DNA of 64,000 nt from CANLBN01 sp050633525 (GTDB lineage Bacteria > Pseudomonadota > Gammaproteobacteria > Pseudomonadales > Cellvibrionaceae), in the NCBI GenBank assembly GCA_050633525.1, contig JBOEGR010000003.1:1-64000 (forward strand), written 5' to 3'. The notes below the pieces were generated by a model that did not search any database, was not told where the DNA came from, and saw only the letters and a program-made list of their open reading frames with translations. Position 1 is the stretch's first letter, and each line of letters opens with the position of its first letter. A program made the position numbers and the translations under genes. Below, piece after piece: positions 34,654 through 43,066 of the stretch.

Positions 34654-34971
34654 ATGCGCAAGATTAAGTGTGATGATGAAGTGATTGTAATCGCTGGTCG
34701 TGACAAAGGTAAAAAAGGTAAGGTTACTCAAGTCTTAAAAGACAACCGCCTTATCGTTTCTGGTATTCAGATGGTTAAAAAGCATCAGAAGCCAAATCCT
34801 CAAGCGGGTGTACCTGGCGGCATTGTTGAGCAAGAGGCCCCAATTCAGATATCAAATGTTGCACTTTATAATGCAGCAACTGAAAAAGCGGATCGCGTTG
34901 GTTTTAAAGTTCTTGAAGACGGTAAAAAAATCCGCGTCTTTAAGTCTAACGGCGAAGCTATCGACGCTTAA
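34654..34971 (+). CDS. rplX: 50S ribosomal protein L24
   Basis: KOW-domain assembly-initiator protein; 105 residues, starting MRKIKCDDEVIVIAGRDKGKKGKV, where the KOW motif is visible. GIQMVKKHQKPNPQAGVPGGIVEQEAPI is the conserved loop region. It follows rplN after 63 bp; rplE follows after 58 bp. Confidence 0.97.
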   Translation: MRKIKCDDEVIVIAGRDKGKKGKVTQVLKDNRLIVSGIQMVKKHQKPNPQAGVPGGIVEQEAPIQISNVALYNAATEKADRVGFKVLEDGKKIRVFKSNGEAIDA

Positions 34972-35029
34972 TTGATTATTTTCCTCAGCAATAGCTGGTG
35001 TCATAAGACGTAAGAAACGGTATAAAGAA

Positions 35030-35569
35030 ATGGCTAGTTTGAAAAAACTGTACAACGAAGAAATTGCAAAGAAGCTTAAAGATGAGCTAGGCCTTGCTAA
35101 TGTGATGGAAGTTCCTCGCATAAGTAAAATCACTCTTAATATGGGTGTTGGTGAAGCCATTGGCGACAAGAAGGCGCTGGAGCATGCTGTTAATGATCTA
35201 GAAAAAATTTCAGGTCAAAAAGTCGTTGTGACAAAAGCACGCAAATCTATCGCTGGTTTTAAAGTACGTGAAGAGTGGCCTATTGGCTGTAAAGTAACCT
35301 TGCGCAGAGAGCGCATGTACGAATTTTTAGAGCGTTTGATTGCAATCTCTATTCCTCGAATTCGTGACTTCCGTGGTATTAGCCCTAAGCAATTTGATGG
35401 TCGTGGTAATTTCTCTATGGGTGTAACAGAGCAAATTATCTTCCCTGAAATTGAGTATGACAAAATTGATAAACTACGTGGTTTAGATGTGTGTATCACC
35501 ACTACAGCACGTAATGATGATGAAGGCAGAGCATTACTTAAAGCCTTTAACTTTCCATTCAAAGGATAA
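35030..35569 (+). CDS. rplE: 50S ribosomal protein L5
   Basis: Binds 5S rRNA and the P-site tRNA elbow; 179 residues, the family length. Diagnostic segments are ISKITLNMGVGEA, GQKVVVTKARKSIAGFKVREEWPIG and RGLDVCITTTARNDDEGRALL. It is followed nine bases later by rpsN. Confidence 0.98.
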   Translation: MASLKKLYNEEIAKKLKDELGLANVMEVPRISKITLNMGVGEAIGDKKALEHAVNDLEKISGQKVVVTKARKSIAGFKVREEWPIGCKVTLRRERMYEFLERLIAISIPRIRDFRGISPKQFDGRGNFSMGVTEQIIFPEIEYDKIDKLRGLDVCITTTARNDDEGRALLKAFNFPFKG

Positions 35570-35578
35570 GACCGAGTT

Positions 35579-35884
35579 ATGGCAAAGAAATCTATGATTG
35601 CACGTGAAGTAAAGCGTGCCCAAGCAGTAGCAAAATTTGCTGAAAAGCGTAAAGCGCTTAAAGCTATTATTACTAGCGTTTCTGCAAGTGATGAAGAAAT
35701 CTGGGAAGCTCAGCAAAAGCTACAAAAGCTACCGCGTGATGCCAGTCCTTCTCGTCAACAAAGACGTTGTCGTTTAACTGGTCGTCCTCATGGGGTCTAC
35801 CGCAAATTTGGTCTTTGCCGTAATAAGTTACGTGAAGCGGCTATGCGTGGAGATGTTCCAGGCCTAGTTAAGTCTAGTTGGTAA
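35579..35884 (+). CDS. rpsN: 30S ribosomal protein S14 (long, non-zinc form)
   Basis: Late-assembly head protein; 101 residues, starting MAKKSMIAREVKRAQ. The C-terminal block is RRCRLTGRPHGVYRKFGLCRNKLRE. It has single cysteines where the zinc form has CxxC pairs, so this is the long C-minus type usual in gammaproteobacteria. Confidence 0.98.
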   Translation: MAKKSMIAREVKRAQAVAKFAEKRKALKAIITSVSASDEEIWEAQQKLQKLPRDASPSRQQRRCRLTGRPHGVYRKFGLCRNKLREAAMRGDVPGLVKSSW

Positions 35885-35908
35885 TCGGTTGAGTCAGGAG
35901 CGAATAAG

Positions 35909-36301
35909 ATGAGTATGCAAGATCCATTAGCCGATATGTTGACCCGTTTACGTAACGCGCAACTAGTTGGTAAAACTGAAACAACAATGCCTTCTTCTAA
36001 ATTGAAGGTGAATGTTGCAAGAGTATTAGAGTCTGAAGGTTATATTTCAGGCTTTAGCGTTGAAGAAAGCGCTAAACCACAGTTAACAGTTAGCTTAAAG
36101 TATTTTGAAGGCAAGCCTGTTATTTCTGAAATTGATAGAGTGAGCCGTCCTAGCCTACGTAACTATTCAGGTAAAGATACTTTGCCTTCAGTTCGTGGCG
36201 GCTTAGGCGTTGCTATTGTTTCTACTAGTCAGGGTGTTATGACTGACCGTGCAGCTAGAGCTGCTGGTGTTGGCGGCGAAATCCTCTGCACAGTTTTTTA
36301 A
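35909..36301 (+). CDS. rpsH: 30S ribosomal protein S8
   Basis: Primary binder of 16S helix 21 and, in E. coli, repressor of the spc operon through the rplE region; 130 residues. It starts MSMQDPLADMLTRLRNAQ and ends AAGVGGEILCTVF, as in homologues. It is followed by a 72-bp spacer with a hairpin before rplF. Confidence 0.98.
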   Translation: MSMQDPLADMLTRLRNAQLVGKTETTMPSSKLKVNVARVLESEGYISGFSVEESAKPQLTVSLKYFEGKPVISEIDRVSRPSLRNYSGKDTLPSVRGGLGVAIVSTSQGVMTDRAARAAGVGGEILCTVF

Positions 36302-36326
36302 GTCAATATTTTAATTTTAAACAGCT

Positions 36327-36354
36327 TTTTCTAGTTAAATATTCAACTAGAAAA
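36327..36354 (+). promoter_or_regulatory. Hairpin between rpsH and rplF
   Basis: A perfect 10-bp stem TTTTCTAGTT / AACTAGAAAA with an 8-nt loop, ending about 20 bases before the rplF start. There is no T-tract, so it is more likely a processing or translation-control structure than a terminator. Confidence 0.45.
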
Positions 36355-36373
36355 GATGAGTTAGAGAATAATT

Positions 36374-36907
36374 ATGTCACGTATCGCAAATAAGCCAGTT
36401 GAGCTTCCCTCTGGCGTAGAAATAAAGCTCGATGGGCAAGAGATTTCTGTTAAAGGCTCTAAAGGTACTCTAGCACTTGCTGTTAATGCTGGTGTAGAAG
36501 TCAAGCAGGAAGATAAAACATTATCTTTTGCGGCCAAAAATGCCAGTAAAAAAGCAATCGCTTTAGCTGGAACAACTCGTTCATTAGTCAGCAATATGGT
36601 TGTTGGCGTAAGCCAAGGCTTTGAGCGTAAACTGGTTTTAAACGGTGTTGGTTATCGTGCTAAAGCATCAGGAAAAACACTAAACTTGGTTTTAGGTTTC
36701 TCCCATGATGTTAACTATGACCTGCCAGAAGGCGTAACTGCTGAAACTCCTTCACAAACCGAAGTAGTGTTAAAGTCAGCTAACAAACAATTGCTAGGTC
36801 AGGTTGCTTCAGAGATCCGTGCTTTCCGTCCGCCAGAGCCTTATAAAGGTAAGGGTGTTCGTTATGCTGACGAGTATGTTCGTCGTAAAGAAGCGAAAAA
36901 GAAGTAA
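36374..36907 (+). CDS. rplF: 50S ribosomal protein L6
   Basis: Sits near the sarcin-ricin loop and the factor-binding site; 177 residues made of two similar domains. It starts MSRIANKPVELPSGVEIKLDG, and ASEIRAFRPPEPYKGKGVRY is the diagnostic C-terminal block. rplR follows after an unusually long 139-bp spacer that includes a terminator-like hairpin. Confidence 0.98.
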   Translation: MSRIANKPVELPSGVEIKLDGQEISVKGSKGTLALAVNAGVEVKQEDKTLSFAAKNASKKAIALAGTTRSLVSNMVVGVSQGFERKLVLNGVGYRAKASGKTLNLVLGFSHDVNYDLPEGVTAETPSQTEVVLKSANKQLLGQVASEIRAFRPPEPYKGKGVRYADEYVRRKEAKKK

Positions 36908-36956
36908 GTTTAGTTACATTAATTTTAGTTACACAGTTTTTATTATTCGATTTTTT

Positions 36957-36980
36957 GGTAAGGCGCTTCCTTACCTTATT
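36957..36980 (+). terminator. Weak terminator-like hairpin between rplF and rplR
   Basis: A perfect 7-bp stem GGTAAGG / CCTTACC with the loop CGCTT, followed by a U-rich but interrupted tract (TTATTTTAAG). It lies inside the spc gene set, so it is probably a partial terminator or attenuator. Confidence 0.5.
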
Positions 36981-37046
36981 TTAAGATTTTATTTTTGCAA
37001 GTTAGCTAAAAGAAATCTTGAGTAAAGTCTTAAGTAGGATATGGTT

Positions 37047-37397
37047 ATGAATTCAAAAAAGCAGGCTCGTATTCGTCGCGCTCGCCGTTCACGCGCAAAA
37101 ATTCGTGAACTGGGTGTTAACCGCTTATGCGTTAACCGCTCTCCTCGTCACATTTACGCTCAAGTAATTGCGGCTGATGGTAACAAGGTATTAGCAAGTG
37201 CTTCTACTTTAGATAAAGATTTACGTGCCGGTGCAACTGGCAATGTCGAGGCTGCAAAAGCGGTAGGTCAATTGATTGCAGAACGCGCGAAAGCAGCGGG
37301 TGTATCATCAGTGGCTTTTGATCGTAGTGGCTTTAAATATCACGGTCGTGTTAAAGCGTTAGCTGATGCTGCACGCGAAGGCGGATTGGAATTTTAA
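37047..37397 (+). CDS. rplR: 50S ribosomal protein L18
   Basis: Carries 5S rRNA into the large subunit; 116 residues. ATG 37047 is preferred over ATG 37041 because AGG at 37036-37038 is then eight bases away and the protein matches the family start (NSKKQARIRRARRSRAKI). It ends SGFKYHGRVKALADAAREGGLEF, highly typical. rpsE follows after 10 bp. Confidence 0.97.
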   Translation: MNSKKQARIRRARRSRAKIRELGVNRLCVNRSPRHIYAQVIAADGNKVLASASTLDKDLRAGATGNVEAAKAVGQLIAERAKAAGVSSVAFDRSGFKYHGRVKALADAAREGGLEF

Positions 37398-37407
37398 GGG
37401 TTATATC

Positions 37408-37917
37408 ATGGCGCTAGTAAAAAAAGACGAAGCGAATACCGAAGGTCTAGAAGAAAAACTAGTCCAAGTTAATCGTGTTGCAAAGACCGTTAAAGGTGGT
37501 CGTATTTTCGCGTTTACCGCTCTAACAGTCGTTGGTGATGGTAATGGGCGAGTGGGTTTTGGTCGTGGTAAAGCACGTGAAGTACCTGCTGCTATTCAAA
37601 AAGCGATGGAATCAGCTCGCCGCAATATGATTCATGTCGACCTAAACGGCGATACTTTGCAGTATCCGACAAAAGGTCGTCATGGTGCATCTAAAGTATA
37701 TATGCAGCCTGCCTCTGAAGGTACAGGTGTTATTGCTGGTGGCGCAATGAGAGCGGTACTAGAGCTTGCGGGCGTTCAGAACGTATTAGCAAAATGCTAC
37801 GGTTCAACGAATCCTGTGAATGTTGTTCGTGCAACATTTGAAGCGCTAGATGCGATGAAGTCGCCTGAGCAAGTTGCTGCTAAACGTGGCAAGTCGGTTG
37901 AAGAGATTCAGAATTAA
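37408..37917 (+). CDS. rpsE: 30S ribosomal protein S5
   Basis: Lies near the mRNA entry and affects decoding fidelity; 169 residues from ATG 37408 (the frame extends further up but overlaps rplR). GGRIFAFTALTVVGDGNGRVGFG is the conserved dsRBD-like segment whose loop is altered in spectinomycin resistance. MKSPEQVAAKRGKSVEEI closes the protein. Confidence 0.98.
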   Translation: MALVKKDEANTEGLEEKLVQVNRVAKTVKGGRIFAFTALTVVGDGNGRVGFGRGKAREVPAAIQKAMESARRNMIHVDLNGDTLQYPTKGRHGASKVYMQPASEGTGVIAGGAMRAVLELAGVQNVLAKCYGSTNPVNVVRATFEALDAMKSPEQVAAKRGKSVEEIQN

Positions 37918-37981
37918 GTTTGGTTTTTAAGAAAAAGACCCAATAGATACCCTATTGAATAGGATAGCATTGAGAAATATC

Positions 37982-38164
37982 ATGGCTAAGAAAACAGTTA
38001 AAGTTACTCAGATCAAAAGCACAGCTAAGCGATTGAAAAATCATAAAGCCTGTATTGCTGGTCTTGGTTTACGTCGTATCGGCCACACTGTTGAAGTAGA
38101 AGATACTCCTTCAGTTCGCGGCATGATTGATACAGTTCATTATTTGATTAAGGTTGAGGGCTAA
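37982..38164 (+). CDS. rpmD: 50S ribosomal protein L30
   Basis: Small large-subunit protein, 60 residues from ATG 37982 (MAKKTVKVTQIKSTAKR); the frame is open nine codons further upstream without family match. LGLRRIGHTVEVEDTPSVRGMI is the diagnostic block. Its end is four bases before the rplO start. Confidence 0.97.
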   Translation: MAKKTVKVTQIKSTAKRLKNHKACIAGLGLRRIGHTVEVEDTPSVRGMIDTVHYLIKVEG

Positions 38165-38168
38165 GAAA

Positions 38169-38612
38169 ATGAGTGATATGCGTTTAAACACACTTTCTCC
38201 TGCTCCAGGTCATAAATCAGACAAAAAACGAGCTGGACGTGGTATTGGTAGCGGTTTAGGTAAAACAGCTGGTCGTGGTCATAAAGGTCAGAAAGCACGT
38301 ACAGGTGGTTCTGTCAGACCCGGTTTCGAAGGTGGTCAAATGCCTTTACAAAAGCGTTTACCTAAATTTGGTTTTACATCACGCATTGGTATGGTCACTG
38401 CAGAAATTCGTCTAGGCGAATTGAACAAAGTCGATGCTGACGTTGTCGATTTAGAAGCATTGCGTAAAGCTGATTTGATCAATGCTAATATCAAGCGTGC
38501 TAAAGTCTTTTTGTCTGGCGAGATTAAAAAACCCGTCACAATTAAAGGTTTAGCGGTAACTAAAGGCGCCAAAGCTGCGATCGAAGCAGCTGGTGGTAAA
38601 GTAGAAGAGTAA
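38169..38612 (+). CDS. rplO: 50S ribosomal protein L15
   Basis: Core assembly protein of the large subunit; 147 residues from ATG 38169 (MSDMRLNTLSPAPGHKS). The glycine-rich rRNA-binding region is RGIGSGLGKTAGRGHKGQKA. The C-terminal globular part ends AAIEAAGGKVEE. secY follows after four bases, the standard spc order. Confidence 0.97.
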   Translation: MSDMRLNTLSPAPGHKSDKKRAGRGIGSGLGKTAGRGHKGQKARTGGSVRPGFEGGQMPLQKRLPKFGFTSRIGMVTAEIRLGELNKVDADVVDLEALRKADLINANIKRAKVFLSGEIKKPVTIKGLAVTKGAKAAIEAAGGKVEE

Positions 38613-38616
38613 TTCT

Positions 38617-39939
38617 ATGGCGACTCCAGGTGGTTTGCTGGGAAATCAAAAAGGGTTAGGCGAGCTTTGGGCTCGCCTTCGTTTTCTTTTTATAGCGATT
38701 ATTGTGTACCGAATTGGTACTCATATCCCTGTACCTGGAATTGATCCAGACCGTGTTGCGGATTTATTTTCCCGTAACGAAGGGACTTATATTGATTTAT
38801 TCAATATGTTCTCCGGTGGTGCTCTTGAGCGCATGAGTATTCTAGCGCTGGGTATTATGCCTTACATTTCTGCATCGATTATTATGCAGTTAATGACGGC
38901 AGTAACACCTTCGCTAGAGCAGCTTAAAAAGGAAGGTGATGCTGGCAGACGTAAGATTAGCCAATATACGCGCTACTTAACGATTTTCCTTGCGATTATT
39001 CAGGCAACAGCAATGTCTCGTGGCTTAAACTTAGGTTACGAAAGCACTACTCCTATATTGTCTCATCTGATTACGATTACATCACTGGTTACCGGTGCTG
39101 TGTTCATGATGTGGCTGGGTGAGCAGGTAACAGAAAAAGGAATCGGTAACGGTATTTCCATGCTGATCTTTGCTGGTATCGTTGCGGGCTTGCCCGGTGC
39201 AGTTGGGCAGGCTTTTGAAAGCTCTCAACAGGGCGACCTTAATATTTTACTGTTATTGGGTATTATCTTTATCCTTCTAGCAGTGGTTTGGTTTGTTGTG
39301 TTGGTTGAGCGTGGTCAAAGACGTATCACCGTCAACTACGCTAAGCGCCAGCAAGGTAAAAAAGTGTATGCGGCTCAAACGAGTCATTTACCTTTGAAAA
39401 TCAATATGGCGGGTGTTATCCCTGCGATTTTCGCCAGCAGCTTGTTATTGTTCCCTCAGTCCATCACAAATTGGTTGGCGAGTGGAGAAGGCCGTGGTTC
39501 TGAGATACTTCAGGCAATATCAGCCTCTTTAGGCCCCGGCCAGCCTTTGAACATTATTGTGTTCATGGCATTGATTATTTTCTTCTGCTTCTTCTACACG
39601 GCGTTAATGTATAACCCTAATGAAGTTGCCGATAATTTAAAGAAATCAGGTGCTTATATCCCGGGTATTCGCCCTGGAGAGCAATCAGCAAAGTATATCG
39701 ATAGCGTGTTGACTCGTTTAACTGTTGTAGGTTCTTTGTATATGGCTGCTGTTTGTTTGATGCCTCAATTTATTATTGTTGCAACAGGCATTCCGTTTTA
39801 CCTAGGTGGCACATCGTTACTGATTGTCGTTGTGGTATTGATGGACTTTATGTCTCAAGTTCAGTCTCATTTGATGTCTCGTCAGTATGAGTCTTTGATG
39901 AAAAAGTCTAATTTGAAAGGTTATGGTGGAGGGCTTTAA
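38617..39939 (+). CDS. secY: Protein translocase subunit SecY
   Basis: Central channel of the Sec translocon in the inner membrane; 440 residues with ten predicted helices. It starts MATPGGLLGNQKGLGELWARL. Diagnostic segments: YRIGTHIPVPGID near helix 1, MLIFAGIVAGLPGA in helix 5, VERGQRRITVNYAKRQQGKK in cytoplasmic loop C4, and KSGAYIPGIRPGEQSAKYID in loop C5, where SecA and the ribosome dock. The spc set ends with rpmJ 57 bp downstream. Confidence 0.98.
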   Translation: MATPGGLLGNQKGLGELWARLRFLFIAIIVYRIGTHIPVPGIDPDRVADLFSRNEGTYIDLFNMFSGGALERMSILALGIMPYISASIIMQLMTAVTPSLEQLKKEGDAGRRKISQYTRYLTIFLAIIQATAMSRGLNLGYESTTPILSHLITITSLVTGAVFMMWLGEQVTEKGIGNGISMLIFAGIVAGLPGAVGQAFESSQQGDLNILLLLGIIFILLAVVWFVVLVERGQRRITVNYAKRQQGKKVYAAQTSHLPLKINMAGVIPAIFASSLLLFPQSITNWLASGEGRGSEILQAISASLGPGQPLNIIVFMALIIFFCFFYTALMYNPNEVADNLKKSGAYIPGIRPGEQSAKYIDSVLTRLTVVGSLYMAAVCLMPQFIIVATGIPFYLGGTSLLIVVVVLMDFMSQVQSHLMSRQYESLMKKSNLKGYGGGL

Positions 39940-39996
39940 CTTAATATAAGTTACTAGCCATCGACTAATAAGGTAATTTTTAGTTTCGAGAATATT

Positions 39997-40113
39997 ATGA
40001 AAGTTCGAGCTTCTGTTAAGAAAATCTGTCGCAACTGCAAAATGGTTCGTCGTAAAGGCGTACTACGTGTTATTTGTAAAGTTGAGCCAAGACACAAGCA
40101 GCGTCAGGGTTAA
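39997..40113 (+). CDS. rpmJ: 50S ribosomal protein L36
   Basis: 38 residues, starting MKVRASVKKICRNCK and ending PRHKQRQG. It has the zinc-binding CxxC (C11, C14) followed by C27 and H33, the zinc-containing form. It lies between secY and rpsM, the standard place in gammaproteobacteria. Confidence 0.97.
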   Translation: MKVRASVKKICRNCKMVRRKGVLRVICKVEPRHKQRQG

Positions 40114-40126
40114 TTTCGCTTGCTTG

Positions 40127-40149
40127 GGCAAACAATCTCCTTGTTTGCC
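40127..40149 (+). promoter_or_regulatory. Hairpin after rpmJ
   Basis: A perfect 9-bp stem GGCAAACAA / TTGTTTGCC with the loop TCTCC, but no T-tract. It lies 14 bases after the rpmJ stop at the junction of the spc and alpha sets, so it may be a processing site or 3' stabiliser. Confidence 0.5.
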
Positions 40150-40227
40150 AAATAGGGGTGTTGACTGTCGTTTATCGGGAAACCAATAAACTATTGCATT
40201 TAGGTGTTTTTACCGCTATCCTTTCGC

Positions 40228-40269
40228 GCCTTTTTAGTAGTCCTTCTTTATAGGATTGCCTAAAAAGGC
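40228..40269 (+). promoter_or_regulatory. Candidate alpha-operon leader structure
   Basis: A 10-bp perfect stem GCCTTTTTAG / CTAAAAAGGC encloses a 22-nt loop that can form an inner AGTCCT / AGGATT stem. It lies 119-160 bases before rpsM. In E. coli, S4 binds a folded leader just before rpsM. This element could be an equivalent, but the fold differs and is untested. A TTGACT at 40161-40166 could be the -35 of a promoter, although the -10 is poor. Confidence 0.45.
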
Positions 40270-40387
40270 ACTGTCCAATCCTAATGTTGGGAATAGACAG
40301 CTGAGAGATGGCTAAAATCGCCGTCAACACTGAATCGTTAATACATAAAGTACCTCGTGTACTCATTATACTGTGGAGTATCATTGA

Positions 40388-40744
40388 ATGGCTCGTATCG
40401 CCGGTGTCAATATCCCCGATAATAAACATGCCGTTATTTCTCTAACCTACGTTTATGGAATTGGCCGTACCACTGCAAAACAAATTCTTGCAGCTACTGG
40501 TATCGCTGAAACTGTAAAAATTGGTGAGCTTTCTGAAGCTCAGATGGATGAATTACGTGCTGAAGTGACTAAAATCACCGTTGAAGGTGACTTACGTCGA
40601 GAAGTCTCTATGAGCATTAAACGCTTAATGGATTTGGGTTGTTTCCGTGGCATCCGTCACCGTCGCAACTTGCCTCTTCGCGGGCAGCGCACAAAAACAA
40701 ATGCGCGTACACGTAAAGGCCCACGTAAGCCTATTAAGAAGTAA
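40388..40744 (+). CDS. rpsM: 30S ribosomal protein S13
   Basis: Head protein contacting the P-site tRNA and bridging to L5; 118 residues. It starts MARIAGVNIPDNKHAVISLTYVYGIG, and RGIRHRRNLPLRGQRTKTNARTRKGP is the conserved basic tail that reaches the tRNA. First gene of the alpha set, after a 274-bp leader region. Confidence 0.98.
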   Translation: MARIAGVNIPDNKHAVISLTYVYGIGRTTAKQILAATGIAETVKIGELSEAQMDELRAEVTKITVEGDLRREVSMSIKRLMDLGCFRGIRHRRNLPLRGQRTKTNARTRKGPRKPIKK

Positions 40745-40776
40745 TTAATTTACTCTAGGTTTCACTATTGTCGATA

Positions 40777-40790
40777 AGCTGTTTTCAGCT
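40777..40790 (+). promoter_or_regulatory. Hairpin in the rpsM-rpsK spacer
   Basis: AGCTG / CAGCT with a TTTT loop; the flanks (ACTAT and ATAGT) can extend the pairing, and a run of T follows. The 136-bp spacer is long for this gene pair, so a partial terminator or processing site is possible. Confidence 0.3.
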
Positions 40791-40880
40791 ATTAATGTAC
40801 ACGATAGTTTTTATTCTTTTTAGCTCAGCTAAACGAGTTAATAAAATAAAAGCTCACAAATCAAAGGTTAGGAATTTGCT

Positions 40881-41273
40881 ATGGCTAAGCCAAGTAAACA
40901 AACAACAAAGAAAAAAGTTAAAAAGACCGTTGTGGATGGTGTAGCACATATCCACGCTTCTTTTAATAATACCATCGTTACTATCACTGATCGTCAAGGT
41001 AATGCGTTATCTTGGGCAACATCAGGTGGTTCAGGTTTCCGTGGCTCTCGTAAAAGTACGCCTTTTGCTGCACAGGTTGCTGCAGAAAGAGCTGGCCAAG
41101 CGGCACTTGATTATGGTTTGAAAAATTTAGATGTTGAAGTAAAGGGCCCTGGCCCTGGTCGTGAATCAGCAGTTCGCGCACTCAACAACGTTGGTTACAA
41201 AATTACCAACATCACCGATGTGACTCCGATTCCGCATAACGGATGTCGCCCACCTAAAAAACGTCGAGTATAA
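40881..41273 (+). CDS. rpsK: 30S ribosomal protein S11
   Basis: Platform protein near the E site; 130 residues. It starts MAKPSKQTTKKKVKKTV. HIHASFNNTIVTITDRQGNALSWA and KGPGPGRESAVRALNNVGYKI are diagnostic, and the end NGCRPPKKRRV is typical. rpsD follows after 12 bp. Confidence 0.98.
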   Translation: MAKPSKQTTKKKVKKTVVDGVAHIHASFNNTIVTITDRQGNALSWATSGGSGFRGSRKSTPFAAQVAAERAGQAALDYGLKNLDVEVKGPGPGRESAVRALNNVGYKITNITDVTPIPHNGCRPPKKRRV

Positions 41274-41285
41274 GGAGAATATATA

Positions 41286-41903
41286 ATGGCTCGTTATCTT
41301 GGACCAACTTGTAAATTAGCTCGTCGTGAAGGTACTGATCTTTTTCTTAAGAGCGGTGTTCGCGCGTTAGATTCTAAATGTAAGCTTGAAACGGCTCCTG
41401 GTATGCACGGTGTGCGTCGTGGTCGTTTGTCTGATTACGGAGTTCAGCTTCGTGAGAAGCAGAAAGTTCGTCGTATGTACGGCGTTTTAGAGAAACAATT
41501 CCGTGGTTATTATAAAGAAGCTGCTCGCCGTAAAGGCGCAACAGGTGAAAACTTGTTACAGCTTTTAGAAGGCCGTTTAGATAATGTTGTTTACCGTATT
41601 GGTTTTGGCGCTACACGTGCTGAATCTCGCCAATTAGTGTCTCATAAAGCGATACTAGTAAATGGTAGTGTAGTCAATATTCCTTCTTACCAAGTTCAGG
41701 TTAATGACGTGATCTCGGTTCGTGAGAAATCTAAAAATCAACTACGCATTAAGAACGCATTAGATTTATCTGCCCAGCGTGCTGTTGAGTGGGTTGATGT
41801 TAACAGTGGTAAATTGGAAGGTACGTTTAAGCGTGTTCCAGATCGTGCTGATTTACCCGCTGAAATCAACGAAAACTTAATTGTTGAGCTTTACTCGAAA
41901 TAA
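41286..41903 (+). CDS. rpsD: 30S ribosomal protein S4
   Basis: Nucleates 30S assembly and, in E. coli, represses the alpha operon; 205 residues. It starts MARYLGPTCKLARREGTDLFL. The S4 RNA-binding domain is LEGRLDNVVYRIGFGATRAESRQLVSHKAILVNG. It has an AAGGAGAAT ribosome binding site. rpoA follows after 77 bp. Confidence 0.98.
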   Translation: MARYLGPTCKLARREGTDLFLKSGVRALDSKCKLETAPGMHGVRRGRLSDYGVQLREKQKVRRMYGVLEKQFRGYYKEAARRKGATGENLLQLLEGRLDNVVYRIGFGATRAESRQLVSHKAILVNGSVVNIPSYQVQVNDVISVREKSKNQLRIKNALDLSAQRAVEWVDVNSGKLEGTFKRVPDRADLPAEINENLIVELYSK

Positions 41904-41980
41904 TTAGTTGCCAGTATTTATTGGTAAACTAAAGATCTGTCATTAAACCGAACTATTATCGGAAAAGAATAGGTATGCTT

Positions 41981-42973
41981 ATGCAAGCTGTGAACGAATT
42001 TTTAACCCCACGTCATATCGATGTTACTGAAAATTCACCCACGCACGCCAAGGTTGTTTTAGAGCCTTTAGAGCGCGGTTTTGGTCATACTCTAGGTAAT
42101 GCATTGAGACGCATATTATTATCGTCAATGCCGGGTTGTGCCATTATCGAAGCAGAAATTGATGGCGTTGAACATGAATATAGCGCCATTGAAGGTGTTC
42201 AAGAAGATGTTATTGAAATATTGCTAAACCTTAAGGGTGTAGCCGTTGTAATGAACGATGATGAAAAAGTTCAAACAACCGTTTCTTTAACCAAGTCTGG
42301 CCCTGGTCTTGTTACTGCCGGTGATATTGAAGTTGATCATGGTGTTGAAATTAAAAACCCAGATCATGTGATAGCGACTATCACAGGTAAAACTGATTTA
42401 AATATGCGTTTAACTGTTGCACGCGGTCGCGGCTATCAGCCAGCTGATGCTCGAGTAAGTGATGAAGAAGAGACTCGTACAATTGGTCGTTTGCAGCTAG
42501 ATGCTTCTTTCAGCCCGGTTAAGCGTTTGGCTTATTCTGTTGAAAGTGCTCGTGTTGAGCAGCGTACTGATTTGGATAAATTAGTTCTTGATTTGGAAAC
42601 AAACGGTACTATTGATCCTGAAGAAGCCATTCGACGCTCTGCGACTATTTTACAACAGCAGCTAGCTGTATTTGTTGATCTTGAGCATGAGAAATCTTCA
42701 GAGCCAGAGCAAAAAGAAGCTGAGATAGATCCTATTCTTTTAAGGCCAGTTGATGACCTTGAATTAACGGTACGTTCAGCGAATTGCTTGAAAGCAGAAA
42801 ATATTTATTATATTGGTGATCTTGTTCAGCGCACTGAAGTTGAGTTGTTGAAGACGCCAAACTTAGGTAAAAAGTCGCTAACAGAAATCAAAGATGTATT
42901 GGCGTCACGCGGTCTGTCGTTGGGTCTACGTTTAGAAAATTGGCCTCCCGCTAGCTTGCGAACCGAAGATTAA
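41981..42973 (+). CDS. rpoA: RNA polymerase alpha subunit
   Basis: Assembles RNA polymerase and contacts activators and UP elements; about 330 residues from ATG 41981. That start has AGG seven bases upstream and matches the family N-terminus (MQAVNEFLTPRHIDV); ATG 41975 would add two residues. The N-terminal dimer domain shows LEPLERGFGHTLGNALRRILLSSMPGCAI. The linker (about 235-250) is acidic. The C-terminal domain has LTVRSANCLKAENIYYIGDL, with the DNA-binding arginine. Confidence 0.98.
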   Translation: MQAVNEFLTPRHIDVTENSPTHAKVVLEPLERGFGHTLGNALRRILLSSMPGCAIIEAEIDGVEHEYSAIEGVQEDVIEILLNLKGVAVVMNDDEKVQTTVSLTKSGPGLVTAGDIEVDHGVEIKNPDHVIATITGKTDLNMRLTVARGRGYQPADARVSDEEETRTIGRLQLDASFSPVKRLAYSVESARVEQRTDLDKLVLDLETNGTIDPEEAIRRSATILQQQLAVFVDLEHEKSSEPEQKEAEIDPILLRPVDDLELTVRSANCLKAENIYYIGDLVQRTEVELLKTPNLGKKSLTEIKDVLASRGLSLGLRLENWPPASLRTED

Positions 42974-43066
42974 TTTTTAAAGAATTTGCTAACATTGAGT
43001 CTTATTGAGATGTTAGCGTTTAGTCATTTATTGCTGTGAAGCAGAAGATACAGAAGGGTTAATGTC

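Noticed and set aside
40161..40190. Full sigma70 promoter for rpsM
   Set aside because: TTGACT is good, but the -10 region at 17-18 bp (CAATAA / AATAAA) is poor.
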